Source: Bacteroidales bacterium M7 (GTDB taxonomy: Bacteria > Bacteroidota > Bacteroidia > Bacteroidales > Muribaculaceae). From it: 59,708 nucleotides of DNA. The DNA is taken from positions 15,717 to 75,424 of the forward strand of contig LUJR01000002.1 of the NCBI GenBank assembly GCA_001689515.1, written 5' to 3'. The first letter of the stretch is position 1, and every line of letters begins with the position of its first letter. A model generated the notes under the pieces. The model did no database searches. It worked only from the letters and a program-made list of their open reading frames with translations, and was not told the origin of the DNA. Positions 36,297 to 45,020 of the stretch are shown here, in pieces. The position numbers and the translations under genes are program-made.

Positions 36297-36545
36297 CTCG
36301 CGGTGCTAACCGCGAGGGGAGCAGTAGCCACATGCAAGCAAGCCTTTAGGCTTGTGCAGCTTGTGGGAAACGGATTGCATGGACCACCGGCGGCGTAGCT
36401 GCCGGGGCAACCCCACGCATCAGCCCCGGCAGCTAACGCCGCCGGATTTCGTGGGCATGCCGCCGACCACAAGCCGCGCAGACCTGACGGTCTGCTTGCA
36501 TGTGGCTACTGCTCCCCTCGCGGCTCTGCCGCGAAATCCTTCCAG
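36297..36545 (-). repeat. MITE-like element C, copy 1
   Basis: A perfect 30-bp inverted pair (36311-36340 starting CGCGAGGGGAGCAGTAGCC, and 36493-36522) encloses two small hairpins. It also encloses a strong central hairpin (CCGGCGGCGTAGCTGCCGGGG at 36387 with its partner ending 36445, one bulge). Outside the pair are two further hairpins, CTCGCGGTGCTAACCGCGAG (36297-36316) and CGCGGCTCTGCCGCG (36520-36534). The end reads CTGGAAGG on the minus strand (36545). The reverse complement matches copy 2 at 53209-53418. No transposase or long frame is inside. It fills most of the 536-bp gap. Confidence 0.85.
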
Positions 36546-36652
36546 CCTCCTGCATCTGATACAGCCACCCCACAGTAATTTGTATGCGTGTGTTTGCCTT
36601 GTCCGTGATATTAATGAATATTAAATTTATGTTTATAACACATAAATATGCT

Positions 36653-36660
36653 TATATTTG
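36653..36660 (+). promoter_or_regulatory. TATATTTG -7 element of the endonuclease gene, with a nearby dyad
   Basis: TATATTTG lies 65 bp before the ATG at 36726. The -33 region falls in an inverted repeat ATTTATG (36625-36631) / CATAAAT (36641-36647). A protein bound there would block the promoter. The in-frame ATG at 36648 overlaps this element and so is not the start. Confidence 0.55.
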
Positions 36661-36725
36661 TGATTCACTTTATGCGAAACCTCATTTTCACTTATCCACC
36701 ATTATTTATCACGCATAACCACTAC

Positions 36726-39101
36726 ATGAAAAGCATACGCGCATTACTTGCTACCACCATTATAGCTGCCTCTGGCAACGCCTGGGCAGAAGCCCCTGCC
36801 GGATACTACTCATCTTGCGAAGGGCAGAAAGGCGCCGGGCTGCTTAAAGCCCTCCAATCCACCGTCGGCTCGCACACACAGCTGTCATATGACGGCGTGT
36901 GGACGGCATTCCGCACCACCGACATCAACGAGTCGGGGCGGCTCATCGACATGTATTCCACCAAGCTGTGGTCTGTATCCGAAAAATGCGGAAACTACAG
37001 CAAGGTAGGCGACTGCTACAACCGCGAGCACTCGTTTCCCAAGAGCTGGTTTGACGACCGCAAGCCGATGTACACCGACATCAACCACCTCTATCCCACC
37101 GATGGCAAAGTAAACGGACAGCGCAGCAACCATCCCTTCGGCGAATGCGCCAACGGCACCACCCTCTCAAGCACCAACGGAGTGAAAGCCCTCGGCAAAC
37201 TCGGCACATCTACCTTCCCCGGCTACTCGGGCACTGTATTTGAGCCAGCCGACGAATACAAAGGCGACTTCGCACGTACATACTTCTACATGGCAGCAGC
37301 ATATAACAGCAGCATATCCACATGGCACTCCGATATGCTCGCCGGCAACGCTTACCCCGCATACAAGACATGGGCTGTAAACCTGCTGCTTAAGTGGCAC
37401 CGCCAGGACCCCGTCAGCGACAAGGAGCGCAAGCGCAACGATGCCGTGTATAAAGAGCAGGGCAACCGCAATCCCTTTATCGACCACCCCGACATGGCAG
37501 AGCACATCTGGGGCGATGCAGTCAATCAAGGATGGTCAGCCACACAGGCGACTGACCAGATAGTGCTTCCAGTCGACGGTCAGACACTCACCCTCGGAAA
37601 TGCCTCTACCTCCAAACCACGCACATTTAAGGTTGCAATCCAGACCGCAGGAGCTACAAGCGCTGTGACCTTATCGGTATCAGGCAACGGATACACCATC
37701 AACCCTACATCCATCTCCGCTGCGACAGCCAATGCAGGCACCACCGCAACTGTTACCCTCAATGCCCCCACGACTGGCACATACCGAGGCACCCTGACCG
37801 TGAAGTGCGGCGAGAGCAACTCCACAGCACCTATCGTGGCACAAGCCTACGATGGAATCGGTCTGACCGTTTCCGACATCAGCGATGACGGTTTTGAAGT
37901 TCGGTGGATCAACCTCGAAGCTCCTGGCACCGCTTATCAGCTCCATGTAGAGGAAAACGGAGTATCGCTTGAAGACTACCCCGAAACTGTTGATGCCGCC
38001 GATGAGTCATATTTCGTGTCAGGACTCGACTCCGAGACCACCTATACCTGCTATCTGACCTCGCCGACCTTCCGCAGCAACGTTGTGACAGCCACCACCG
38101 CCGCACTCATCCCCACAATCAACGTTACCACCACCGGCTCCACTGACTTTCTCGCAGCCCCGGGCACAGCATCCCTGCCAATAGAGATGGAGATCGACGC
38201 AGTCAACATCCCCGGCAACATCTACGCCTCCACATCCAACACACCGTTTGAGCTGTCGGCTGACAAGACATCTTGGAGCCGCGAGATAACCCTGCTCCCG
38301 GGAGAAAACCGCTTCTACCTCCGCGCATATTCCGACACCGAGGGCAACTTCACCGGTTCGCTCACCGTCAGCGGCGGCACTGCCGAATGGGACTGCGATC
38401 TGACAGCCAACATCGTGGCAGCAGCCACCTTCGTTGAGGATTTCGAGACCATGACAGTGACAGGCAGCTATGCCGACACCGACTTCACCACCGATGTGGC
38501 AAAATGGCACCGCACAAACATCCTCCTTGCCAATACCGAAGCCTACGAAGGTGACAACAGTCTGCGATTCGGAAAATTAGCCACAAGCACCCTGACACTT
38601 GCCGACAATATACCCTCAGGCATCGGCACTGTCAGTTTCTATGCCGTAGCATGGAATAAAGACGGAGATGCCACAATCCACGTAGAGACATCAACTGACG
38701 GTGGCATTACATGGCAAGAAGCCAAGCAGCTGACAGTGACAGAGGGAGCTTACACAAAATACTCCGCCACAGCCAACGTGGCAGCCCCCTCGCGCTTCCG
38801 CATCCGCCAGAGCAAAGGTGGCAGAATGAAACTCGACTACATCGAGGTCACACCGCCCATGTCGGCAACCGATGAGGTCACAGCCGACAGCGATGCCGAC
38901 AACACATGGGACATCTTCTGCCTCGACGGTCAATTAGTGATAGAAAACCATAAGGCTGGTAATCGTGTTAGTGTATATGACATCAACGGCAACATCCTCT
39001 ATGAGGGTACTCCTGCCGTAGGTTACACAACCCTGCATCCCGCCCCCGGGCTCTATATCGGAGCTACCGACAGCCGTGCGCGCCGGGTGCTGGTGCATTA
39101 A
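36726..39101 (+). CDS. Secreted endonuclease I-family nuclease
   Basis: From ATG 36726 this is a 791-residue protein with a signal peptide (MKSIRALLATTIIAASGNAW). The nuclease domain (residues about 22-260) has the endonuclease I signature: NREHSFPKSWFDD, DINHLYPTDGKVNGQRSNHP and FGEC. The histidine and asparagines form the beta-beta-alpha-metal site. Then come Ig-like/fibronectin-like beta domains (for example VSDISDDGFEVRWINLEAP near residue 380) and a jelly-roll-like domain with FRIRQSKGGRMKLDYIEV. The C-terminal tail (NRVSVYDINGNILYEGT...PGLYIG) is of the secretion-sorting type. It probably digests extracellular DNA or RNA. Confidence 0.9.
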   Translation: MKSIRALLATTIIAASGNAWAEAPAGYYSSCEGQKGAGLLKALQSTVGSHTQLSYDGVWTAFRTTDINESGRLIDMYSTKLWSVSEKCGNYSKVGDCYNREHSFPKSWFDDRKPMYTDINHLYPTDGKVNGQRSNHPFGECANGTTLSSTNGVKALGKLGTSTFPGYSGTVFEPADEYKGDFARTYFYMAAAYNSSISTWHSDMLAGNAYPAYKTWAVNLLLKWHRQDPVSDKERKRNDAVYKEQGNRNPFIDHPDMAEHIWGDAVNQGWSATQATDQIVLPVDGQTLTLGNASTSKPRTFKVAIQTAGATSAVTLSVSGNGYTINPTSISAATANAGTTATVTLNAPTTGTYRGTLTVKCGESNSTAPIVAQAYDGIGLTVSDISDDGFEVRWINLEAPGTAYQLHVEENGVSLEDYPETVDAADESYFVSGLDSETTYTCYLTSPTFRSNVVTATTAALIPTINVTTTGSTDFLAAPGTASLPIEMEIDAVNIPGNIYASTSNTPFELSADKTSWSREITLLPGENRFYLRAYSDTEGNFTGSLTVSGGTAEWDCDLTANIVAAATFVEDFETMTVTGSYADTDFTTDVAKWHRTNILLANTEAYEGDNSLRFGKLATSTLTLADNIPSGIGTVSFYAVAWNKDGDATIHVETSTDGGITWQEAKQLTVTEGAYTKYSATANVAAPSRFRIRQSKGGRMKLDYIEVTPPMSATDEVTADSDADNTWDIFCLDGQLVIENHKAGNRVSVYDINGNILYEGTPAVGYTTLHPAPGLYIGATDSRARRVLVH

Positions 39102-39123
39102 CCCATATACACACATCCCTCCT

Positions 39124-39876
39124 ATGAAAAAACTCGCAGAAACACTCATCAACCGCCGCAGCATCCGCCGCTACGAACGCGAAGCCATCTCCGACGAGGA
39201 CATGCGCCTCATCCATGCAGCAATACGCAACACGCCCACGAGCTACAACGGTCAGCAGTTCAGCGTCATAGACATCACCGACCAGGACATAAAGTTGCAG
39301 CTTGAAGCCCTGACAGGTCAGAAGCAGATCAAGACCTGCTCACACTTCATGATGTTTTGCGCCGACTACCACAAGATTGCAATCCTCGCAGACCGCAAGG
39401 GGCTCGAGATGCCAGATTTCCAAGACACCGCCGACGGACTGCTTGTGGGTGTCATAGATGCCTCTCTCGCCATGATGAGCGCGGTGGCAGCAGCCACATC
39501 GCTCGGTCTCGGCACCTGCTGCATCGGCTACGCCCGCACAGCAGCTCCAGCCGAGATATCCCGTCTGCTTAACCTCCCCAAAGGGGTGTTTGCAGTCTGC
39601 GGTCTGGCGTTGGGAGTGCCCCGCGAGATGCCCGACCTCAAGCCTAAGCAGCCCCACCAGCTCGTCATCCACCAAAATGTCTATCAGTCTGACGACGAAA
39701 AGCTTCTCCCCCTGCTGGAGGCATACGATGACGAAATCAGCTTCTACAACACCACCCGCGAAGGCACCAAGACCGACAACGACTGGTGTGACCACATCCT
39801 CTCCTACTACCGCGAAGCCATGAACTACCAGATGCTCGAAGCCCTCCGCGCCCAAGGCTACGACATAACGCACTAA
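39124..39876 (+). CDS. NAD(P)H nitroreductase (NfsA-like)
   Basis: The ATG at 39124 (MKKLAETLINRRSIRRYERE) gives a 250-residue FMN flavoenzyme. Family marks are RRSIRRYE (FMN phosphate), PTSYNGQQFSVI (residues about 39-50) and the glycine-rich segment ATSLGLGTCCIGYART. The C-terminal extension with YYREAMNYQMLEALRAQG is like NfsA/FRP reductases. It reduces nitro compounds, quinones or flavins. It lies 22 bp after the endonuclease gene, so it may share its transcript. It ends at a strong inverted repeat facing polA. Confidence 0.9.
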   Translation: MKKLAETLINRRSIRRYEREAISDEDMRLIHAAIRNTPTSYNGQQFSVIDITDQDIKLQLEALTGQKQIKTCSHFMMFCADYHKIAILADRKGLEMPDFQDTADGLLVGVIDASLAMMSAVAAATSLGLGTCCIGYARTAAPAEISRLLNLPKGVFAVCGLALGVPREMPDLKPKQPHQLVIHQNVYQSDDEKLLPLLEAYDDEISFYNTTREGTKTDNDWCDHILSYYREAMNYQMLEALRAQGYDITH

Positions 39877-39897
39877 TCAACCAACGACCAGATAAAG

Positions 39898-39962
39898 AAA
39901 ATAATTCGTATAAATTCTTATAAGTTTTATAAGGTCTTATAAGAATTTATACGAATTATTTT
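39898..39962. terminator. Perfect 27-bp inverted repeat between convergent genes
   Basis: Arms at 39898-39924 and 39936-39962 are perfect complements of 27 bp (core ATAATTCGTATAAATTC) around an 11-base loop. Each arm also holds the palindrome CTTATAAG, which recurs partly in the loop. It stands 22 bp past the nitroreductase stop and 13 bp from the polA stop. The A-run and T-run at its ends suit a bidirectional terminator, although the stem is unusually AT-rich. Confidence 0.8.
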
Positions 39963-39974
39963 ATGCCTGATCTG

Positions 39975-42752
39975 TCAGTGGGCTTCGAGCCAGTTGGTAC
40001 CCACTCCGGCGGAAACTTCGAGGGGGACTCTGCCACGGTAGGCATCAGCCATGTCGGCAGTGACTATCTGCTGGAGACGAGGGAGTTCGCCGGGAGCCAC
40101 GTTGAAGATGAGTTCGTCGTGGACCTGCATAATCATGCGCGAGCTGAGACCGGCTTCTTCGATGTGGCGATAGACGTTGATCATCGCCAGTTTGATGATG
40201 TCGGCAGCGGAGCCTTGCAGAGGGGCATTGACGGCGTTACGTTCGGCATAACTGCGCACTACAGAGTTGCGAGAATTGATGTCGGGCAGATAGCGTTTGC
40301 GCCCCATAAGAGTGGTTACAAATCCGCGCTCCTTCGCGCCCTCGATCTGCTTGTCTATGTATTCGCGGATGTGGGGATAGCTGGCGAAGTAGCCGTCAAT
40401 GAGCTGCTTAGCCTCGGCGCGTGGGATACCCAGGCGTTCCGACAATCCGAATGCCGATATGCCGTAGATGATGCCGAAGTTGGCGGTTTTGGCATTGCGG
40501 CGCATGTTGTCGGTCACTTCATCAATAGGTACAGAGAAAACCTTGGCAGCGGTTGAGCGGTGTATATCCTCACCAGCATTGAAGGCGCGGATCATGTCGG
40601 GGTCACCGGACATGTCCGCCATCAGACGCAGCTCTATCTGCGAGTAGTCCGCGCTCATGAACAGGCAGCCCGGGTCGGCTATGAAAGCCTTGCGGATCTC
40701 GCGTCCATCATCAGAACGGATGGGTATGTTCTGGAGATTGGGATTAGCCGAGGATATACGCCCAGTGGCGGTTACGGTCTGATTATAGGTCGTGTGAATC
40801 TTCCCGGTCACAGGATTGACGAGCTGTGGTAGCGCATCAATATAGGTCACGAGCAGTTTGCGCAGTGCGCGTATCTTGAGTATTAGGTCGACAAGCGGCA
40901 CCGAGTGGCGGTATTTCTCAAGGATTTCCTCAGTGGTGCTGTATGCCCCACGCTTGGTCTTCTTGGCTGCAGGGTCAATCTTCATATCTCCGAACAGTAT
41001 CTCTCCTACCTGCATAGGGCTGGCTATGTTGAATCGGCGTCCGGCTATGCGATAGGCTTCCTCCTCCATCTCATTGAGCTGTGCTGTGTAGCGGCACGAC
41101 AGCTCGTGGAGTTCATCGACATTGATACGCGCTCCCGTCCACTCCATCTCCGCGAGCACGCGGATAAGCGGCAGTTCTATGTCATCGAGCAGCGGCAGCT
41201 GCTCGCGACTGATGATTTCGCCTTTGAGAGGCTCGTAGAGACGCAGAGCCGTCAGCGCACTCTCGCAGAACAGGTCGCAGGCAGCCTCCTCAACCATATA
41301 CTTGTGGCGGCGCAGCGAACGGACATTGTCAGCGTAGTCGATGGTAATGTAGTTGAGGTAACGCGCTGCCACGTTTGACATACGGTGACCTGTCTCAGGT
41401 TCAAGTATGTAGTGGGTCACCGATGTGTCAAAATATGCAGTGCCCCAGTCTATGCCCTCACGTTTTAGCAGCAGATAGGCAAATTTCACATCGTGGCTGA
41501 CTACGGTCACCGTCCCCTGCCCGAACAGCGGATTGAGTAGACTCATCAGTTCAGCGCGGGCTTTGCCCTCGCTGACAGGGATATAGAATCCGTCACCATT
41601 GGCAAATGCTATCGCCAGTCCGCGCCATTGCGCCGTCATAGCCTGGTCACCCAAGGCATAGAAATCCACGCCGATGCGCTCCTCGGCGGCAGCTCTCGCC
41701 ACTATTTCTCCTACCTGAGCCACATCTTTAAGTATAGTGAAGTTGTGGGGTATATCCTTAAGAGTGTCACCGGCTGCCCCGATTTCCTCAGGCGTAGGTT
41801 CTGCGGTATTGTCTACGTCAAACAACGACCCCATATCCCCTTCTTTAGGCTTTTCAGGCTTTGATGACGAGATGGTGAGGCGGTCACTGAGCCGCTTGAG
41901 GAAAGTGCGGAACTCCAGCTCCTTATAGACCTCCGCCAGCGCATCCACATCCTCAGGAGCACGCACCAGTCCATCGATATCTATATCCAGAGGCACATCG
42001 GTCTTGATGGTAGCCAATGCCTTTGAAAAGCGTATCTGCTCGGCATTGTCGCGCACCTTACGTCCCAAGGCTCCGGCTATGTCATCAGCCTGAGCGAGCA
42101 TATTCTCCACATCATGATAGGCAGCAATGAGCTTTTGCGCGGTTTTTTCGCCGACACCAGGGCAGCCAGGGATATTATCAGAGGCATCACCCTCAAGAGC
42201 CAGCAGGTCTATCACCTGACGGGGAGTCTCGATGCCGTAGCGTTCGCATATCTCCTTGGGACCCCGGATTTCAAAGCCCTCACCACGGAGAGACGGACGG
42301 TACATCCACACATGATCGGTCACCAACTGACCGTAGTCCTTGTCGGGTGTCATCATGTATGTGTCGTAACCCCTTGCCTCCGCCATGCGGCTGAGAGTGC
42401 CTATCACATCGTCAGCCTCATAGCCGTCTATCTCGATGACAGGGATATTATAGGCAGCGATGATGCGCTTGATGTAGGGTATGGCGAGGGTGATGTCTTC
42501 AGGCTGCGCCTCGCGACCAGCCTTGTACTGGTCATACATCTCGTGGCGGAACGTAGGACCCGGAGGATCGAAGCACACGGCTATATGCGTGGGATTCTCC
42601 TTGCGGAGCACCTCGTCGAGAGTGTTGCAGAAGCCGAATATGGCAGAAGTGTTGAGACCCTTTGATGTGATGCGCGGAGCGCGTATCAGCGCGTAGTAAG
42701 CGCGGTATATGAGCGCGAAAGCGTCAAGCAGAAACAGCTTTTTATTTTCCAT
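39975..42752 (-). CDS. polA: DNA polymerase I, proofreading site degenerate
   Basis: This 925-residue protein has three domains. The 5'-3' exonuclease (residues 1-290) has intact acids (LLDAFALIYRAYYAL, IDGYEADDVIGTL, LEGDASDNIPGCPGVGEKTA). The polymerase (from about 560) has SADYSQIELRLMA, RRNAKTANFGIIYGIS and MQVHDELIF. The middle 3'-5' exonuclease fold is kept, but its metal ligands are not. The DTE motif reads D363-F-Y, the Asp424 position is Ala425 (KFAYLL), and the final YxxxD reads LFCES with Ser498. Proofreading is therefore predicted to be lost. A -7 element ends five bases before the ATG. Confidence 0.96.
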   Translation of the reverse strand: MENKKLFLLDAFALIYRAYYALIRAPRITSKGLNTSAIFGFCNTLDEVLRKENPTHIAVCFDPPGPTFRHEMYDQYKAGREAQPEDITLAIPYIKRIIAAYNIPVIEIDGYEADDVIGTLSRMAEARGYDTYMMTPDKDYGQLVTDHVWMYRPSLRGEGFEIRGPKEICERYGIETPRQVIDLLALEGDASDNIPGCPGVGEKTAQKLIAAYHDVENMLAQADDIAGALGRKVRDNAEQIRFSKALATIKTDVPLDIDIDGLVRAPEDVDALAEVYKELEFRTFLKRLSDRLTISSSKPEKPKEGDMGSLFDVDNTAEPTPEEIGAAGDTLKDIPHNFTILKDVAQVGEIVARAAAEERIGVDFYALGDQAMTAQWRGLAIAFANGDGFYIPVSEGKARAELMSLLNPLFGQGTVTVVSHDVKFAYLLLKREGIDWGTAYFDTSVTHYILEPETGHRMSNVAARYLNYITIDYADNVRSLRRHKYMVEEAACDLFCESALTALRLYEPLKGEIISREQLPLLDDIELPLIRVLAEMEWTGARINVDELHELSCRYTAQLNEMEEEAYRIAGRRFNIASPMQVGEILFGDMKIDPAAKKTKRGAYSTTEEILEKYRHSVPLVDLILKIRALRKLLVTYIDALPQLVNPVTGKIHTTYNQTVTATGRISSANPNLQNIPIRSDDGREIRKAFIADPGCLFMSADYSQIELRLMADMSGDPDMIRAFNAGEDIHRSTAAKVFSVPIDEVTDNMRRNAKTANFGIIYGISAFGLSERLGIPRAEAKQLIDGYFASYPHIREYIDKQIEGAKERGFVTTLMGRKRYLPDINSRNSVVRSYAERNAVNAPLQGSAADIIKLAMINVYRHIEEAGLSSRMIMQVHDELIFNVAPGELPRLQQIVTADMADAYRGRVPLEVSAGVGTNWLEAH

Positions 42753-42757
42753 ACAGG

Positions 42758-42765
42758 CAAAAATA
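42758..42765 (-). promoter_or_regulatory. TATTTTTG -7 element abutting polA
   Basis: TATTTTTG on the minus strand ends five bases before the polA ATG. No TTG stands at the normal distance, but the region is AT-rich. It would give a leaderless or near-leaderless polA message. Confidence 0.45.
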
Positions 42766-42807
42766 TAAAATATCCGCCCATTTTTCAGACCTTTAGCAAG
42801 TTTTTTG

Positions 42808-42815
42808 TAATTTTG
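42808..42815 (+). promoter_or_regulatory. TAATTTTG -7 element of the polyprenyl synthase gene
   Basis: TAATTTTG ends 18 bp before the ATG at 42834, which implies a leader of about 13 nt. The -33 match is poor. Together with the polA element on the other strand it makes a compact divergent promoter region of 81 bp. Confidence 0.5.
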
Positions 42816-42833
42816 TGCTGAAAAATAGCCTTG

Positions 42834-43820
42834 ATGAACCCTTTAGAATCAATTCAGGCGACAATCGCCGATCCATTGGACATGCTCAACGCCCGCATAC
42901 ACGAGGCGTTGATGTCGACCAATGCGCTCATGAACAAGGTAGTCGACGGCTATCTTAAGACCAAAGGGAAGCAGATCCGCCCCATACTGGTGCTGCTATC
43001 GGCACGACTCCTTGGAGGCATCAATGATGATGTCATAAAGGCAGGAGCTGCCGTGGAAATGCTTCACAACGCCTCGCTGATACATGACGACGTGGTAGAT
43101 GACACCGACCGCCGTCGCGGACTGCCCACCATCAACAGCATCTGGGACAACCATATAGCCGTGCTCGTGGGCGATTTTTTCGTCAGTTCGGCGCTCCAGC
43201 AGGCTCTCGCCACCGGCGATATCCGTATCGTCAACGCAATAGCGCGTCTCGGCAAACTTCTCTCGCTGGGCGAAATAGACCAGATCTACAATGCTCGCTT
43301 CCACCGTCTGACCGAGGACGCTTATTTTGAGGTCATCTCACGCAAGACGGCATCACTTTTCGTGGCATGCGTCGAAATGGGGGCTTATGCCGTAGACATC
43401 AAGGAAGATGATCCGCGCCTCGTGGCTCTACGGGGATTTGCCGAGTCATTAGGCAGGTGTTTCCAGATCAAGGACGACATCTTTGACTACTTCGATGACC
43501 CACGCATCGGCAAGCCCACCGGCAACGACCTGCGCGAGGGCAAGGTGACACTGCCGTTGCTCTATGCCCTGTCACTCGACACCCATCCGCGCCACCAAGC
43601 CATGTCGGATCTGTGCGGCAAGGAAGAATTGGACGAAGCCGAAATAGGCACACTCATAGAGTTTGCAAAGGAAGCCGGCGGCATCGACTATGCCTACTCC
43701 ACCATGGAGCGTCTGCGCGACGAGGCTGTAGCATCGCTGACATCAGCATTCCCCGGCGACAACGATTCGGTCAAGGCGTTCGTATCTATCTTTGATTACA
43801 TCATCCACCGCGACTATTGA
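42834..43820 (+). CDS. Long-chain polyprenyl diphosphate synthase
   Basis: Starting at ATG 42834, with an adjacent TTG, this is a 328-residue trans-prenyltransferase. The first aspartate-rich motif is HDDVVDDTDRRRG (near residue 85-97) and the second is IKDDIFDYFDD (near 215). KGKQIRPIL and GGINDDVIKAGAAVEMLHN are also typical. It chains isopentenyl diphosphate units onto an allylic primer, most likely for the menaquinone side chain (octaprenyl type). Chain length cannot be fixed from sequence alone. trpS follows 42 bp downstream. Confidence 0.92.
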   Translation: MNPLESIQATIADPLDMLNARIHEALMSTNALMNKVVDGYLKTKGKQIRPILVLLSARLLGGINDDVIKAGAAVEMLHNASLIHDDVVDDTDRRRGLPTINSIWDNHIAVLVGDFFVSSALQQALATGDIRIVNAIARLGKLLSLGEIDQIYNARFHRLTEDAYFEVISRKTASLFVACVEMGAYAVDIKEDDPRLVALRGFAESLGRCFQIKDDIFDYFDDPRIGKPTGNDLREGKVTLPLLYALSLDTHPRHQAMSDLCGKEELDEAEIGTLIEFAKEAGGIDYAYSTMERLRDEAVASLTSAFPGDNDSVKAFVSIFDYIIHRDY

Positions 43821-43862
43821 GCATAGGCTGGTGGAGTATCCCCAACAATACCATACCCCCAT

Positions 43863-44924
43863 ATGAAGAAAGTTATCCTTACCGGCGACCGCCCCACTGG
43901 GCGTCTGCACTTAGGTCACTACGTAGGCTCGCTGATGCGCCGCGTACAGCTGCAGGAGTCGGGCGAATTTGACAAGATATACGTGATGATAGCCGACGCA
44001 CAGGCTCTCACCGACAATGCCGACAACCCCGAGAAGGTGCGCGACAATATACTCAATGTGGCTCTTGACTACCTGTCGGTAGGTCTTGACCCCGAGAAGA
44101 CCACCATCTTCATCCAGTCGATGGTCACCGAGCTGACCGAACTGATGTTCTACTACATGAACCTCGTGACTGTCAGTCGCGTACAGCGCAATCCTACGGT
44201 CAAGACTGAAATAAAGATGCGCAATTTCGAGGCTAACATACCCCTCGGATTCTTCTGCTACCCGGTCAGCCAGGCAGCAGACATAACCGCATTCAAAGCC
44301 ACTACCGTTCCCGTCGGCGAGGATCAAGCACCTATGATAGAGCTGACCCGCGAAATCGTCAACCGATTCAACCATGTCTACGGGCCCGTGCTCGTAGAAC
44401 CGGAGATAGTGCTGCCCGAAAACGCCACCTGCTGCCGCCTGCCGGGAACTGACGGAAAGGCAAAAATGAGCAAGAGCCTCGGCAACTGCATCTACCTCTC
44501 CGACACCTCCAAGGAACTGAAGAAGAAGGTCAACAGCATGTACACCGACCCCCAGCACCTCAATATCGAGGATCCTGGTCATCTTGAGGGCAACATCCCC
44601 TTCATCTATCTTGACGCGTTCTGCCGTCCGGAGCACTTCGCCGCATACCTGCCCGACTACGCCAACCTTGACGAACTCAAAGACCACTATACCCGTGGCG
44701 GTCTTGGCGACGGCACGGTCAAGAAGTTCATCTTCGCCATACTTGACGAACTGCTGACTCCTATCCGCGAGCGTCGCGCCTACTGGGAGCAGCACGTCGA
44801 CGACGTGGCAGACATCCTCTATCGCGGTACTCAGGATGCCCGCGCCGTGGCAGGTGAAACCCTCGCCGAGGTGCGCCGCGCCATGAAAATAGACTATTTC
44901 GACTCCTTCTTTACCAAGAAGTGA
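43863..44924 (+). CDS. trpS: Tryptophan-tRNA ligase
   Basis: This 353-residue class I aminoacyl-tRNA synthetase has the HIGH variant TGRLHLGHYVGSL (residues about 13-25) and KMSKSLGNCIYLSD near residue 202. A tryptophan-pocket region MIADAQALTDNADNP is present. It is slightly longer than the E. coli enzyme, as in other Bacteroidetes. It is co-directional with the polyprenyl synthase gene and 96 bp before the GH13 gene. No T-box or attenuator was seen upstream. Confidence 0.96.
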   Translation: MKKVILTGDRPTGRLHLGHYVGSLMRRVQLQESGEFDKIYVMIADAQALTDNADNPEKVRDNILNVALDYLSVGLDPEKTTIFIQSMVTELTELMFYYMNLVTVSRVQRNPTVKTEIKMRNFEANIPLGFFCYPVSQAADITAFKATTVPVGEDQAPMIELTREIVNRFNHVYGPVLVEPEIVLPENATCCRLPGTDGKAKMSKSLGNCIYLSDTSKELKKKVNSMYTDPQHLNIEDPGHLEGNIPFIYLDAFCRPEHFAAYLPDYANLDELKDHYTRGGLGDGTVKKFIFAILDELLTPIRERRAYWEQHVDDVADILYRGTQDARAVAGETLAEVRRAMKIDYFDSFFTKK

Positions 44925-45020
44925 TTATAGACTTCCAATAGTTACAGATGCCAATGATGGCATGCAAAGTCATGTCTTTGTAATATTCATTTACTTTTTT
45001 TCTAAAACCATTCATCTCTT

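Noticed and set aside
36352..36624. Short frames across element C (also 53019-53412)
   Set aside because: They translate the hairpin repeat itself and differ between the copies. No conserved peptide.
43911..44795. 294-codon minus-strand open frame opposite trpS
   Set aside because: Antisense to trpS, which has all synthetase motifs. No independent signals.
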